DNA from: Siphonodentalium dalli
Taxonomy: Eukaryota > Mollusca > Scaphopoda > Gadilida > Siphonodentaliidae
Direction of reading: 5' to 3'
Length of the DNA stretch: 64,000 nucleotides
Assembly: GCA_032622095.1 (NCBI GenBank)
Contig: CP136061.1
Location: 257,580,077-257,644,076, forward strand
The notes beneath the pieces were generated by a model, which had not been told where the DNA came from, made no database searches, and saw nothing but the letters and a program-made list of their open reading frames with translations. This document shows, one piece after another, positions 20,585 to 35,600 of this stretch. The first letter of the stretch is position 1. The number at the start of each line of letters is the position of its first letter. The position numbers were made by a program, and so were the translations under genes.

Positions 20585-23500
20585 GTGTGATATTACAGGC
20601 GACTATCTTAAACTGTGTTATATTACAGGCGATTATCTTAAACTGGGTGATATTACATGCGACTATCTTAAACTGGGTTATATTACAGGCGACTATCTTA
20701 AACTGGGTGATATTACAGGCGACTATCTTAAACTGGGTTATATTACAGGCGATTATCTTAAACTGTGTTATATTACAGGCGATTATCTTAAACTGGGTGA
20801 TATTACAGGCGACTATCTTAAACTGGGTGATATTACAGGCGATTATCTTAAACTGGGTGATATTACAGGCGATTATCTTAAACTGGTTGATATTACAGGC
20901 GATTATCTTAAACTGGGGGATATTACAGGTGATTATCTTAAACTGGGTGATATTACAGGCGATTATCTTAAACTGGGTGATATTACAGGCGATTATCTTA
21001 AACTGGCTGATATTACAGGCGATTATCTTAAACTGGATAATATTACAGGCGATTATCTTAAACTGGGTTATATTACAGGCGATTATCTTAAACTGGATGA
21101 TATTACAGGCGATTATCTTAAACTGGGTGATATTACAGGCGATTATCTTAAACTGGGTGATATTACAGGCGATTATCTTAAACTGGGTGATATTACAGGC
21201 GATTATCTTAAACTGGGTTATATTACAGGCGATTATCTTAAACTGGATGATATTACAGGCGATTATCTTAAACTGGGTGATATTACAGGCGACTATCTTA
21301 AACTGGTTGATATTACAGGCGACTATCTTAAACTGGGTGATATTACAGGCGATTATCTTAAACTGGTTGATATTACAGGCGATTATCTTAAACTGGGTGA
21401 TATTACAGGCGATTATCTTAAACTGGGTGATATTACAGGCGATTATCTTAAACTGGTTGATATTACAGGCGATTATCTTAAACTGGTTGATATTACAGGC
21501 GACTATCTTAAACTGGGTGATATTACAGGCGACTATCTTAAACTGGGTGATATTACAGGCGACTATCTTAAACTGGGTGATATTACAGGCGACTATCTTA
21601 AACTGGTTGATATTACAGGCGATTATCTTAAACTGGGTGATATTACAGGCGATTATCTTAAACTGGGTGATATTACAGGCGACTATCTTAAACTGGGTGA
21701 TATTACAGGCGATTATCTTAAACTGGTTGATATTACAGGCGACTATCTTAAACTGGGTGATATTACAGGCGACTATCTTAAACTGGGTGATATTAAAGGC
21801 GACTATCTTAAACTGGGTGATATTTCAGGCGACTATCTTAAACTGGTTGATATTACAGGCGATTATCTTAAACTGGGTGATATTACAGGCGATGATCTTA
21901 AACTGGGTGATATTACAGGCGACTATCTTAAACTGGTTGATATTACAGGCGACTATCTTAAACTGGGTGATATTACAGGCGACTATCTTAAACTGGGTGA
22001 TATTACAGGCGACTATCTTAAACTGGGTGATATTACAGGCGACTATCTTAAACTGGGTGATATTACAGGCGACTATCTTAAACTGGGTGATATTACAGGC
22101 GACTATCTTAAACTGGGTGATATTACAGGCGATTATCTTAAACTGTGATATTACAGGCGATTATCTTAAACTGGGTTATATTACAGGCGACTATCTTAAA
22201 CTGTGTGATATTACAGGCGATTATCTTAAACTGGGTGATATTACAGGCGATTATATTAAACTGGGTGATATTACAGGCGATTATCTTAAACGGGGTGATA
22301 TTACAGGCGATTATCTTAAACTGTGTGATATTACAGGTGACTATCTTAAACTGTGTTATATTACAGGCGATTATCTTAAACTGGGTGATATTACATGCGA
22401 CTATCTTAAACTGGGTTATATTACAGGCGACTATCTTAAACTGGGTGATATTACAGGCGACTATCTTAAACTGGGTTATATTACAGGCGATTATCTTAAA
22501 CTGTGTTATATTACAGGCGATTATCTTAAACTGGGTGATATTACAGGCGACTATCTTAAACTGGGTGATATTACAGGCGATTATCTTAAACTGGGTGATA
22601 TTACAGGCGATTATCTTAAACTGGTTGATATTACAGGCGATTATCTTAAACTGGGGGATATTACAGGTGATTATCTTAAACTGGGTGATATTACAGGCGA
22701 TTATCTTAAACTGGGTGATATTACAGGCGATTATCTTAAACTGGGTGATATTACAGGCGATTATCTTAAACTGGATAATATTACAGGCGATTATCTTAAA
22801 CTGGGTTATATTACAGGCGATTATCTTAAACTGGATGATATTACAGGCGATTATCTTAAACTGGGTGATATTACAGGCGATTATCTTAAACTGGGTGATA
22901 TTACAGGCGATTATCTTAAACTGGGTGATATTACAGGCGATTATCTTAAACTGGGTTATATTACAGGCGATTATCTTAAACTGGATGATATTACAGGCGA
23001 TTATCTTAAACTGGGTGATATTACAGGCGACTATCTTAAACTGGTTGATATTACAGGCGACTATCTTAAACTGGGTGATATTACAGGCGATTATCTTAAA
23101 CTGGTTGATATTACAGGCGATTATCTTAAACTGGGTGATATTACAGGCGATTATCTTAAACTGGGTGATATTACAGGCGATTATCTTAAACTGGTTGATA
23201 TTACAGGCGATTATCTTAAACTGGTTGATATTACAGGCGACTATCTTAAACTGGGTGATATTACAGGCGACTATCTTAAACTGGGTGATATTACAGGCGA
23301 CTATCTTAAACTGGGTGATATTACAGGCGACTATCTTAAACTGGTTGATATTACAGGCGATTATCTTAAACTGGGTGATATTACAGGCGATTATCTTAAA
23401 CCTGGTGATATTACAGGCGACTATCTTAAACTGGGTGATATTACAGGCGATTATCTTAAACTGGTTGATATTACAGGCGACTATCTTAAACTGGGTGATA

Positions 23501-23880
23501 TTACAGGCGACTATCTTAAACTGGGTGATATTAAAGGCGACTATCTTAAACTGGGTGATATTTCAGGCGACTATCTTAAACTGGTTGATATTACAGGCGA
23601 TTATCTTAAACTGGGTGATATTACAGGCGATGATCTTAAACTGGGTGATATTACAGGCGACTATCTTAAACTGGTTGATATTACAGGCGACTATCTTAAA
23701 CTGGGTGATATTACAGGCGACTATCTTAAACTGGGTGATATTACAGGCGACTATCTTAAACTGGGTGATATTACAGGCGACTATCTTAAACTGGGTGATA
23801 TTACAGGCGACTATCTTAAACTGGGTGATATTACAGGCGACTATCTTAAACTGGGTGATATTACAGGCGATTATCTTAAA
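20585..23880 (+). repeat. 1,738-bp duplication inside the array
   Basis: Rare variants recur at a constant 1,738-bp offset: GGATAATATT at 21,035 and 22,773; TATTTCAGGC at 21,821 and 23,559; GATGATCTTA at 21,891 and 23,629. 1,738 equals 58 units minus the 2-bp loss at about 22,146. A block of about 1.6 kb was therefore duplicated in one step, recently enough that the copies are almost identical. Confidence 0.9.
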
Positions 23881-25200
23881 CTGTGTGATATTACAGGCGA
23901 TTATCTTAAACTGGGTTATATTACAGGCGACTATCTTAAACTGTGTGATATTACAGGCGATTATCTTAAACTGGGTGATATTACAGGCGATTATCTTAAA
24001 CTGGGTGATATTACAGGCGATTATCTTAAACGGGGTGATATTACAGGCGATTATCTTAAACTGTGTTATATTACAGGCGATTATCTTAAACTGGGTGATA
24101 TTACAGGCGATTATCTTAAACTGGGTGATATTACAGGCGATTATCTTAAACTGTGTTATATTACAGGCGATTATCTTAAACTGGGTGATATTACAGGCGA
24201 CTATCTTAAACTGGGTGATATTACAGGCGACTATCTTAAACTGGGTGATATTACAGGCGACTATCTTAAACTGGGTGATATTACAGGCGATTATCTTAAA
24301 CTGGGGGATATTACAGGTGATTATCTTAAACGGGGTGATATTACAGGCGACTATCTTAAACTGGGTGATATTACAGGCGATTATCTTAAACTGGTTGATA
24401 TTACAGGCGATTATCTTAAACTGGGTGATATTACAGGCGACTATCTTAAACTGGTTGATATTACAGGCGATTATCTTAAACTGGGTGATATTACAGGCGA
24501 TTATCTTAAACTGGGTGATATTACAGGCGATTATCTTAAACTGTGTTATATTACAGGCGATTATCTTAAACTGGGTTATATTACAGGCGATTATCTTAAA
24601 CTGGGTGATATTACAGGCGATTATCTTAAACTGGGGGATATTACAGGTGATTATCTTAAACTGGTTGATATTACAGGCGACTATCTTAAACTGGGTGATA
24701 TTACAGGCGATTATCTTAAACTGGGTGATATTATTGGCGACTATCCTAAACTGGGTGATATTACAGGCGATTATCTTAAACTGGGTGATATTACAGGCGA
24801 TTATCTTAACCTGGGTGATATTACAGGCGATTATCTTAAACTGTGTTATATTACAGGCGATTATCTTAAACTGGTTGATATTACAGGCGACTATCTTAAA
24901 CTGGGTGATATTACAGGCGACTATCTTAAACTGGGTGATATTACAGGCGATTATCTTAAACTGGGTGATATTACAGGCGATTATCTTAAACTGGGTGATA
25001 TTACAGGCGATTATCTTAAACTGTGTTATATTACAGGCGATTATCTTAAACTGTGTTATATTACAGGCGATTATCTTAAACTGGGTGATATTACAGGCGA
25101 TTATCTTAAACTGGGTGATATTACAGGCGATTATCTTAAACTGGTTGATATTACAGGCGATTATCTTAAACTGGGGGATATTACAGGCGATTATCTTAAA

Positions 25201-25680
25201 CTGGGTGATATTACAGGTGATTATCTTAAACTGGTTGATATTACAGGCGATTATCTTAAACTGGGTTATATTACAGGCGATTATCTTAAACTGGTTGATA
25301 TTACAGGCGATTATCTTAAACTGGGTGATATTACAGGCGATTATCTTAAACTGGGTGATATTACAGGCGATTATCTTAAACTGGGTCATATTACAGGCGA
25401 TTATCTTAAACTGGGTGATATTACAGGCGATTATCTTAAACTGGGTGATATTACAGGTGATTATCTTAAACTGGTTGATATTACAGGCGATTATCTTAAA
25501 CTGGGTTATATTACAGGCGATTATCTTAAACTGGTTGATATTACAGGCGATTATCTTAAACTGGGTGATATTACAGGCGATTATCTTAAACTGGGTGATA
25601 TTACAGGCGATTATCTTAAACTGGGTCATATTACAGGCGATTATCTTAAACTGGGTGATATTACAGGCGATTATCTTAAA
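25201..25680 (+). repeat. Perfect 240-bp (8-unit) tandem duplication
   Basis: Bases 25,201-25,440 and 25,441-25,680 are identical by eye, including the rare GGGTCATATT variant at 25,383 and 25,623. Similar short higher-order steps occur at 27,301/27,481 (180 bp, marked by GGCGCTTATC then GATGATCTT) and 27,601/27,721 (120 bp). Confidence 0.9.
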
Positions 25681-28600
25681 CTGGGTGATATTACAGGTGA
25701 TTATCTTAAACTGGTTGATATTACAGGCGATTATCTTAAACTGGGTGATATTACAGGCGACTATCTTAAACTGGGTGATATTACAGGCGACTATCTTAAA
25801 CTGGGTGATATTACAGGCGATTATCTTAAACTGGGTGATATTACAGGCGACTATCTTAAACTGGGTGATATTACAGGCGATTATCTTAAACTGGGTGATA
25901 TTACAGGCGATTATCTTAAACTGGGTGATATTACAGGCGATTATCTTAAACTGGGTGATATTACAGGCGACTATCTTAAACTGGGTGATATTACAGACGA
26001 CTATCTTAAACTGGGTGATATTACAGGCGACTATCTTAAACTGGGTGATATTACAGGCGATTATCTTAAACTGGGTGATATTACAGGTGATTATCTTAAA
26101 CTGGGGGATATTACAGGCGATTATCTTAAACTGTGTGATATTACAGGTGATTATCTTAAACTGTGTGATATTACATGCGATTATCTTAAACTGGGGGATA
26201 TTACAGGCGATTATCTTAAACTGGGTGATATTACAGGCGATTATCTTAAACTGTGTGATATTACAGGCGACTATCTTAAACTGGGGGATATTACAGGCGA
26301 TTATCTTAAACTGGGTGATATTACAGGCGATTATCTTAAACTGTGTGATATTACAGGCGATTATCTTAAACTGGGGGATATTACAGGCGATTATCTTAAA
26401 CTGGGTGATATTACAGGCGATTATCTTAAACTGGGTGATATTACAGGTGATTATCTTAAACTGGGTGATATTACAGGCGACTATCTTAAACTGGGTGATA
26501 TTACAGGTGATTATCTTAAACTGGGTGATATTACATGCGATTATCTTAAACTGGGTGATATTACAGGTGATTATCTTAAACTGGGTGATATTACAGGTGA
26601 TTATCTTAAACTGGGTGATATTACAGGCGATTATCTTAAACTGGGTGATATTACAGGTGATTATCTTAAACTGGGTGATATTACAGGTGATTATCTTAAA
26701 CTGGGTGATATTACAGGCGATTATCTTAAACTGGGTGATATTACAGGCGATTATCTTAAACTGTGTGATATTACAGGCGATTATCTTAAACTGTGTTATA
26801 TTACAGGCGATTATCTTAAACTGGGTGATATTACAGGCGATTATCTTAAACTGGGTGATATTACAGGCGACTATCTTAAACTGGGTTATATTACAGGCGA
26901 TTATCTTAAACTGGGTGATATTACAGGCGACTATCTTAAACTGGGTGATATTACAGGCGATTATCTTAAACTGGGTGATATTACAGGCGATTATCTTAAA
27001 CTGGGTGATATTACAGGCGATTATCTTAAACTGTGTTATATTACATGCGATTATCTTAAACTGTGTTATATTACAGGCGATTATCTTAAACTGGGTGATA
27101 TTACAGGCGATTATCTTAAACTGTGTTATATTACAGGCGATTATCTTAAACTGGGGGATATTACAGGCGATTATCTTAAACTGGGTGATATTACAGGTGA
27201 TTATCTTAAACTGGGTGATATTACAGGCGATTATCTTAAACTGGGTGATATTACAGGTGATTATCTTAAACTGGGTGATATTACAGGCGACTATCTTAAA
27301 CTGGGTGATATTACAGGCGCTTATCTTAAACTGTGTTATATTACAGGCGATGATCTTAAACTGGGTGATATTACAGGCGACTATCTTAAACTGGGTGATA
27401 TTACAGGCGACTATCTTAAACTGGGTGATATTACAGGCGATTATCTTAAACTGGGTGATATTACAGGCGACTATCTTAAACTGGGTGATATTACAGGCGC
27501 TTATCTTAAACTGTGTTATATTACAGGCGATGATCTTAAACTGGGTGATATTACAGGCGATTATCTTAAACTGGGTGATATTACAGGTGATTATCTTAAA
27601 CTGGGTGATATTACAGGTGATTATCTTAAACTGGGTGATATTACAGGCGACTATCATAAACTGGGTGATATTACAGGCGACTATCTTAAACTGGGTGATA
27701 TTACAGGCGATTATCTTAAACTGGGTGATATTACAGGTGATTATCTTAAACTGGGTGATATTACAGGCGACTATCATAAACTGGGTGATATTACAGGCGA
27801 TTATCTTAAACTGTGTTATATTACAGGCGATTATCTTAAACTGGGGGATATTACAGGTGATTATCTTAAACTGGTTGATATTACAGGCGATTATCTTAAA
27901 CTGGGTTATATTACAGGCGATTATCTTAAACTGGGTCATATTACAGGCGATTATCTTAAACTGGGTTATATTACAGGCGATTATCTTAAACTGGGTTATA
28001 TTACAGGCGATTATCTTAAACTGGGTGATATTACAGGCGATTATCTTAAACTGGGTGATATTACAGGCGATTATCTTAAACTGGGTGATATTACAGGTGA
28101 TTATCTTAAACTGGGTGATATTACAGGCGACTATCTTAAACTGGGTGATATTACAGGCGATTATCTTAAACTGTGTTATATTACAGGCGACTATCTTAAA
28201 CTGGGTGATATTACAGGCGATTATCTTAAACTGGGTGATATTACAGGCGATTATCTTAAACTGGGTGATATTACAGGCGACTATCTTAAACTGGGTGATA
28301 TTACAGGCGATTATCTTAAACTGGGTTATATTACAGGCGATTATCTTAAACTGTGTTATATTACAGGCGATTATCTTAAACTGGGTGATATTACAGGCGA
28401 TTATCTTAAACTGGGTGATATTACAGGCGATTATCTTAAACTGAGTGATATTACAGGCGACTATCTTAAACTGGGTGATATTACAGGTGATTATCTTAAA
28501 CTGGGTGATATTACAGGCGATTATCTTAAACTGTGTTATATTACAGGCGATTATCTTAAACTGTGTTATATTACAGGCGATTATCTTAAACTGTGTTATA

Positions 28601-29699
28601 TTACAGGCGATTATCTTAAACTGGGGGATATAACAGGTGATTATCTTAAACTGGGTGATATTACAGGCGATTATCTTAAACTGTGTTATATTACAGGCGA
28701 TTATCTTAAACTGGGTGATATTACAGGCGATTATCTTAAACTGTGTTATATTACAGGCGATTATCTTAAACTGGGTGATATTACAGGCGATTATCTTAAA
28801 CTGGGTGATATTACAGGCGACTATATTAAACTGGGTGATATTACAGGTGATTATCTTAAACTGGGTGATATTACAGGCGATTATCTTAAACTGAGTGATA
28901 TTACAGGCGACTATCTTTAACTGTGTGATATTACAGGCGACTATCTTAAACTGGGTGATATTACAGGCGATTATCTTAAACTGTGTTATATTACAGGCGA
29001 TTATCTTAAACTGGGGGATATAACAGGTGATTATCTTAAACTGGGTGATATTACAGGCGATTATCTTAAACTGGGTTATATTACAGGCGATTATCTTAAA
29101 CTGTGTGATATTACAGGCGATTATCTTAAACTGGGTGATATTACAGGCGATTATCTTAAACTGGGGGATATTAAAGGCGACTATCTTAAACTGGGTTATA
29201 TTACAGGCGATTATCTTAAACTGTGTGATATTACAGGAGATTATCTTAAACTGGGTGATATTACAGGCGATTATCTTAAACTGGGTGATATTACAGGCGA
29301 CTATCTTAAACTGGGTTATATTACAGGCGATTATCTTAAACTGGGTGATATTACAGGCGACTATCTTAAATTGGGTGAAATTACAGGCGATTATATTAAA
29401 CTGTGTGATATTACAGGCGATTATCTTAAACTGGGTGATATTACAGGCGACTATCTTAAACTGGGTGATATTACAGGCGACTATCTTAAACTGGGTGATA
29501 TTACAGGCGACTATCTTAAACTGGGTGATATTACAGGCGATTATCTTAAACTGGGTGATATTACAGGCGACTATCTTAAACTGGGTGATATTACAGGCGA
29601 TTATCTTAAACTGGGTGATATTACAGGCGATTATCTTAAACTGTGTGATATTACAGGCGATTATCTTAAACTGGGTTATATTACAGGCGACTATCTTAA

Positions 29700-32600
29700 A
29701 CTGGATGATATTACATGCGATTATCTTAAACTGAGTGATATTACAGGCGATTATCTTAATCTCGGTGATATTACAGGCGATTATCTTAAACTGGGTGATA
29801 TTACAGGCGACTATCTTAAACTGGGTGATATTACAGGCGACTATCTTAAACTGGGTGATATTACAGGCGACTATCTTAAACTGGGTGAAATTACAGGCGA
29901 TTATCTTAAACTGGTTGATATTACAGGCGATTATCTGAAACTGGGTGATATTACAGGCGACTATCTTAAACTGGGTGATATTACAGGCGACTATCATAAA
30001 CTGGGTATATTACAGGCGATTATCTTAAACTGGGTGATATTACAGGCGACTATCTTAAACTGGGTGATATTACAGGCGACTATCTTAAACTGGGTGATAT
30101 TACGGGCGATTATCTTAAACTGGGTAATATTACAGGCGATTATCTTAAACTGGGTGATATTACAGGCGATTATCTTAAACAGGGTGATATTACATGCGAC
30201 TATCTTAAACTGGGTGATATTACAGGCGACTATCTTAAACTGGGTGATATTACAAGCGATTATCTTAAACTGGGTGATATTACATGCGATTATCTTAAAC
30301 TGGGTGATATTACAGGCGACTATCTTAAACTGGGTGATATTACAGGCGACTATCTTAAACTGGGTGATATTACAGGCGACTATCTTAAACCGGGTGATAT
30401 TACAGGCGACTATCTTAAACTGGGTGATATTACAGGCGACTATCTTAAACTGGGTGATATTACAGGCGATTATCTTAAACTGGGTGATATTACAGGCGAT
30501 TATCTTAAACTGGGTGATATTACAGGCGACTATCTTAAACTGGGTGATATTACAGGCGATTATCTTAAACTGGTTGATATTACAGGCGACTATCTTAAAC
30601 TGGGTGATATTACAGGCGACTATCTTAAACTGGGTGATATTACAGGCGACTATCTAAAACTGGGTGATATTACAGGCGACTATCTTAAACTGGTTGATAT
30701 TACAGGCGACTATCTTAAACTGGGTGATATTACAGGCGATGATCTTAAACTGGGTGATATTACAGGCGACTATCTTAAACTGGGTGATATTACAGGCGAC
30801 TATCTTAAACTGGGTGATATTACAGGCGACTATCTTAAACTGGGTGATATTACAGGCGATTATCTTAAACTGGGTGATATTACAGGCGACTATCTTAAAC
30901 TGGGTGATATTACAGGCGACTATCTTAAACTGGGTTATATTACAGGCGATTATCTTAAACTGGGTGATATTACAGGCAATTATCTTAAACTGGGTTATAT
31001 TACAGGCGACTATCTTAAACTGTGTGATATTACAGGCGATTATCTTAAACTGGGTGATATTACAGGCGATTATCTTAAACTGGGTGATATTACAGGCGAT
31101 TATCTTAAACTGGGTGATATTACAGGCGACTATCTTAAACTGGGTGATATTACAGGCGATTATCTTAATCTCGGTGATATTACAGGCGATTATCTTAAAC
31201 TGGGTGATATTACAGGCGATTATCTTAAACTGGGTGATATTACAGGCGACTATCTTAAACTGGGTGATATTACAGGCGACTATCTTAAACTGGGTGATAT
31301 TACAGGCGATTATCTTAAACTGGGTGATATTACAGGCGATTATCTTAAACTGGGTGATATTACAGGCGACTATCTTAAACTGTGTTATATTACATGCGAT
31401 TATCTTAAACTGGGTGATATTACAGGCGATTATCTTAAACTGGGTGATATTACAGGCGATTATCTTAAACTGGGGAATATTACAGGTGATTATCTTAAAC
31501 TGGTTGATATTACAGGCGATTATCTTAAACTGGGGGATATTACAGGCGACTATCTTAAACTGGGTGATATTACAGGCGATTATCTTAAACTGGGTGATAT
31601 TACAGGCGATTATCTTAAACTGGTTGATATTACAGGCGATTATCTTAAACTGGGTGATATTACAGGCGACTATCTTAAACTGGGTGATATTACAGGCGAT
31701 TATCTTAAACTGTGTTATATTACAGGCGACTATCTTAAACTGGGTGATATTACAGGCGATTATCTTAAACTGGGTGATATTACAGGCGATTATCTTAAAC
31801 TGGGTGATATTACAGGCGATTATCTTAAACTGGGTGATATTACAGGCGACTATCTTAAACTGGGTGATATTACAGGCGATTATCTTAAACTGGGTGATAT
31901 TACAGGCGATTATCTTAAACTGGGTGATATTACAGGCGATGATCTTAAACTGGGTGATATTACAGGCGACTATCTTAAACTGGGTGATATTACAGGCGAT
32001 TATCTTAAACTGGGTGATATTACAGGCGATTATCTTAAACTGGGTGATATTACAGGCGATTATCTTAAACTGTGTTATATTACAGGCGATTATCTTAAAA
32101 TGGGTGATATTACAGGCGATTATCTTAAACAGGGTGATATTACAGCCGATTATCTTAAACTGGGTGATATTACAGGCGATTATCTTAAACTGTGTGATAT
32201 TACAGGCGATTATCTTAAACTGGGTTATATTACAGGCGACTATCTTAAACTGGATGATATTACATGCGATTATCTTAAACTGAGTGATATTACAGGCGAT
32301 TATCTTAATCTCGGTGATATTACAGGCGACTATCTTAAACTGGGTGATATTACAGGCGATTATCTTAAACTGTGTTATATTACAGGCGATTATCTTAAAC
32401 TGGGGGATATTACAGGTGATTATCTTAAACTGGGTGATATTACAGGCGATTATCTTAAACTGGGTTATATTACAGGCGATTATCTTAAACTGTGTTATAT
32501 TACAGGCGATTATCTTAAACTGTGTGATATTACAGGCGATTATCTTAAACTGTGTGATATTACAGGCGACTATCTTAAACTGGGTTATATTACAGGCGAT

Positions 32601-35600
32601 TATCTTAAACTGTGTTATATTACAGGCGATTATCTTAAACTGGGTGATATTACAGGCGATTATCTTAAACTGGGTTATATTACAGGTGATTATCTTAAAC
32701 TGTGTTATATTACAGGCGAATATCTTAAACTGGTTGATATTACAGGCGATTATCTTAAACTGGGTGATATTACAGGCGATTATCTTAAACTGGGTTATAT
32801 TACAGGCGATTATCTTAAACTGTGTTATATTACAGGCGATTATCTTAAACTGGGTGATATTACAGGCGATTATCTTAAACTGGGTTATATTACAGGCGAT
32901 TATCTTAAACTGTGTTATATTACAGGCGATTATCTTAAACTGGGTGATATTACAGGCGATTATCTTAAACTGGGTTATATTACAGGCGATTATCTTAAAC
33001 TGTGTTATATTACCGGCGATTATCTTAAACTGGGTGATATTACAGGCGATTATCTTAAACTGGGTTATATTACAGGCGATTATCTTAAACTGTGTTATAT
33101 TACAGGCGATTATCTTAAACTGTGTGATATTACAGGCGATTATCTTAAACTGGGTGATATTACAGGCGACTATCTTAAACTGGGTGATATTACAGGCGAT
33201 TATCTTAAACTGTGTGATATTACAGGCGATTATCTTAAACTGGGTGATATTACATGCGACTATCTTAAACTGGGTTATATTACAGGCGATTATCTTAAAC
33301 TGTGTGATATTACAGGCGATTATCTTAAACTGGGTTATATTACAGGCGACTATCTTAAACTGGATGATATTACATGCGATTATCTTAAACTGAGTGATAT
33401 TACAGGCGATTATCTTAATCTCGGTGATATTACAGGCGATTATCTTAAACTGGGTGATATTACAGGCGACTATCTTAAACTGGGTGATATTACAGGCGAC
33501 TATCTTAAACTGGGTGATATTACAGGCGACTATCTTAAACTGGGTGAAATTACAGGCGATTATATTAAACTGGGCGATATTACAGGCGACTATTTTAAAC
33601 TGAGTGATATTACAGGCGACTATCTTAAACTGGGTGATATTACAGGCGATGATCTTAAACTGGGTGATATTACAGGCGACTATCTTAAACTGGGTGATAT
33701 TACAGGCGATTATCTTAAACTGGGTGATATTACAGGCGATTATCTTAAACTGGGTGATATTACAGGCGACTATCTTAAACTGGGTGATATTACAGGCGAT
33801 TATCTTAAACTGGGTGATATTACAGGCGACTATCTTAAACTGGGTGATATTACAGGCGACTATCTTAAACTTGGTGATATTACAGGCGACAATCTTAAAC
33901 TGGGTGATATTACAGGCGATTATCTTAAACTGGGTGATATTACAGGCGACTATCTTAAACTGGGTGATATTACAGGCGACTATCATAAACTGGGTATATT
34001 ACAGGCGATTATCTTAAACTGGGTGATATTACAGGCGACTATCTTAAACTGGGTGATATTACAGGCGACTATCTTAAACTGGGTGATATTACGGGCGATT
34101 ATCTTAAACTGGGTGATATTACAGGCGATTATCTTAAACTGGGTGATATTACAGGCGATTATCTTAAACTGGGTGATATTACAGGCGATTATCTTAAACA
34201 GGGTGATATTACAGGCGACTATCTTAAACTGGGTGATATTACAGGCGACTATCTTAAACTGGGTGATATTACAAGCGATTATCTTAAACTGGGTGATATT
34301 ACAGGCGACTATCTTAAACTGGGTGATATTACATGCGACTATCTTAAACTGGGTGATATTACAGGCGACTATCTTAAACTGGGTGATATTACAAGCGATT
34401 ATATTAAACTGTGTGATATTACAGGCGATTATCTTAAACTGTGTTATATTACAGGCGATTATCTTAAACTCGGTGATATTACATGCGATTATCTTAAACT
34501 GGGTGATATTACAGGCGACTATCTTAAACTGGGTGATATTACAGGCGACTATCTTAAACTGGGTGATATTACAGGCGACTATCTTAAACTGGGTGATATT
34601 ACAGGCGACTATCTTAAACTGGGTGATATTACAGGCGACTATCTTAAACTGGGTGATATTACAGCGACTATCTTAAACTGGGTGATATTACAGGCGATTA
34701 TCTTAAACTGTGTGATATTACAGGCGATTATCTTAAACTGGGTGATATTACAGGCGATTATCTTAAACTGGGTGATATTACAGGCGATTATCTTAAACTG
34801 GGTGATATTACAGGCGATTATCTTAAACTGTGTGATATTACAGGCGATTATCTTAAACTGGGTGATATTACAGGCGATGATCTTAAACTGGGGGATATTA
34901 CAGGTGATTATCTTAAACTGGGTGATATTACAGGCGATTATCTTAAACTGGGTGATATTACAGGCGATTATCTTAAACTGTGTGATATTACAGGCGACTA
35001 TCTTAAACTGTGTGATATTACAGGCGATTATCTTAAACTGGGTGATATTACAGGCGATTATCTTAAACTGGGGGATATTACAGGCGATTATCTTAAACTG
35101 GGTGATATTACAGGCGATTATATTAAACTGGGTTATATTACAGGCGATTATCTTAAACTGGGTGATATTACAGGCGATTATCTTAAACTGGGTGATATTA
35201 CAGGCGACTATCTTAAACTGGGGGATATTACAGGCGATTATCTTAAACTGGGTGATATTACAGGCGATTATCTTAAACTGGGTGATATTACAGCCGATTA
35301 TATTAAACTGGGTGATATTACAGGCGATTATCTTAAACTGGGTGATATTACAGGCGACTATCTTAAACTGGGTGATATTACAGGCGATTATCTTAAACTG
35401 GGTGATATTACAGGCGATTATCTTAAACTGGGTGATATTACAGGCGATTATCTTATACTGGGTTATATTACAGGCGATTATCTTAAACTGGGTGATATTA
35501 CAGGCGACTATCTTAAACAGGGTGATATTACAGGCGATTATCTTAAACTGGGTGATATTACAGGCGATTATCTTAAACTGGGTGATATTACAGGCGATTA

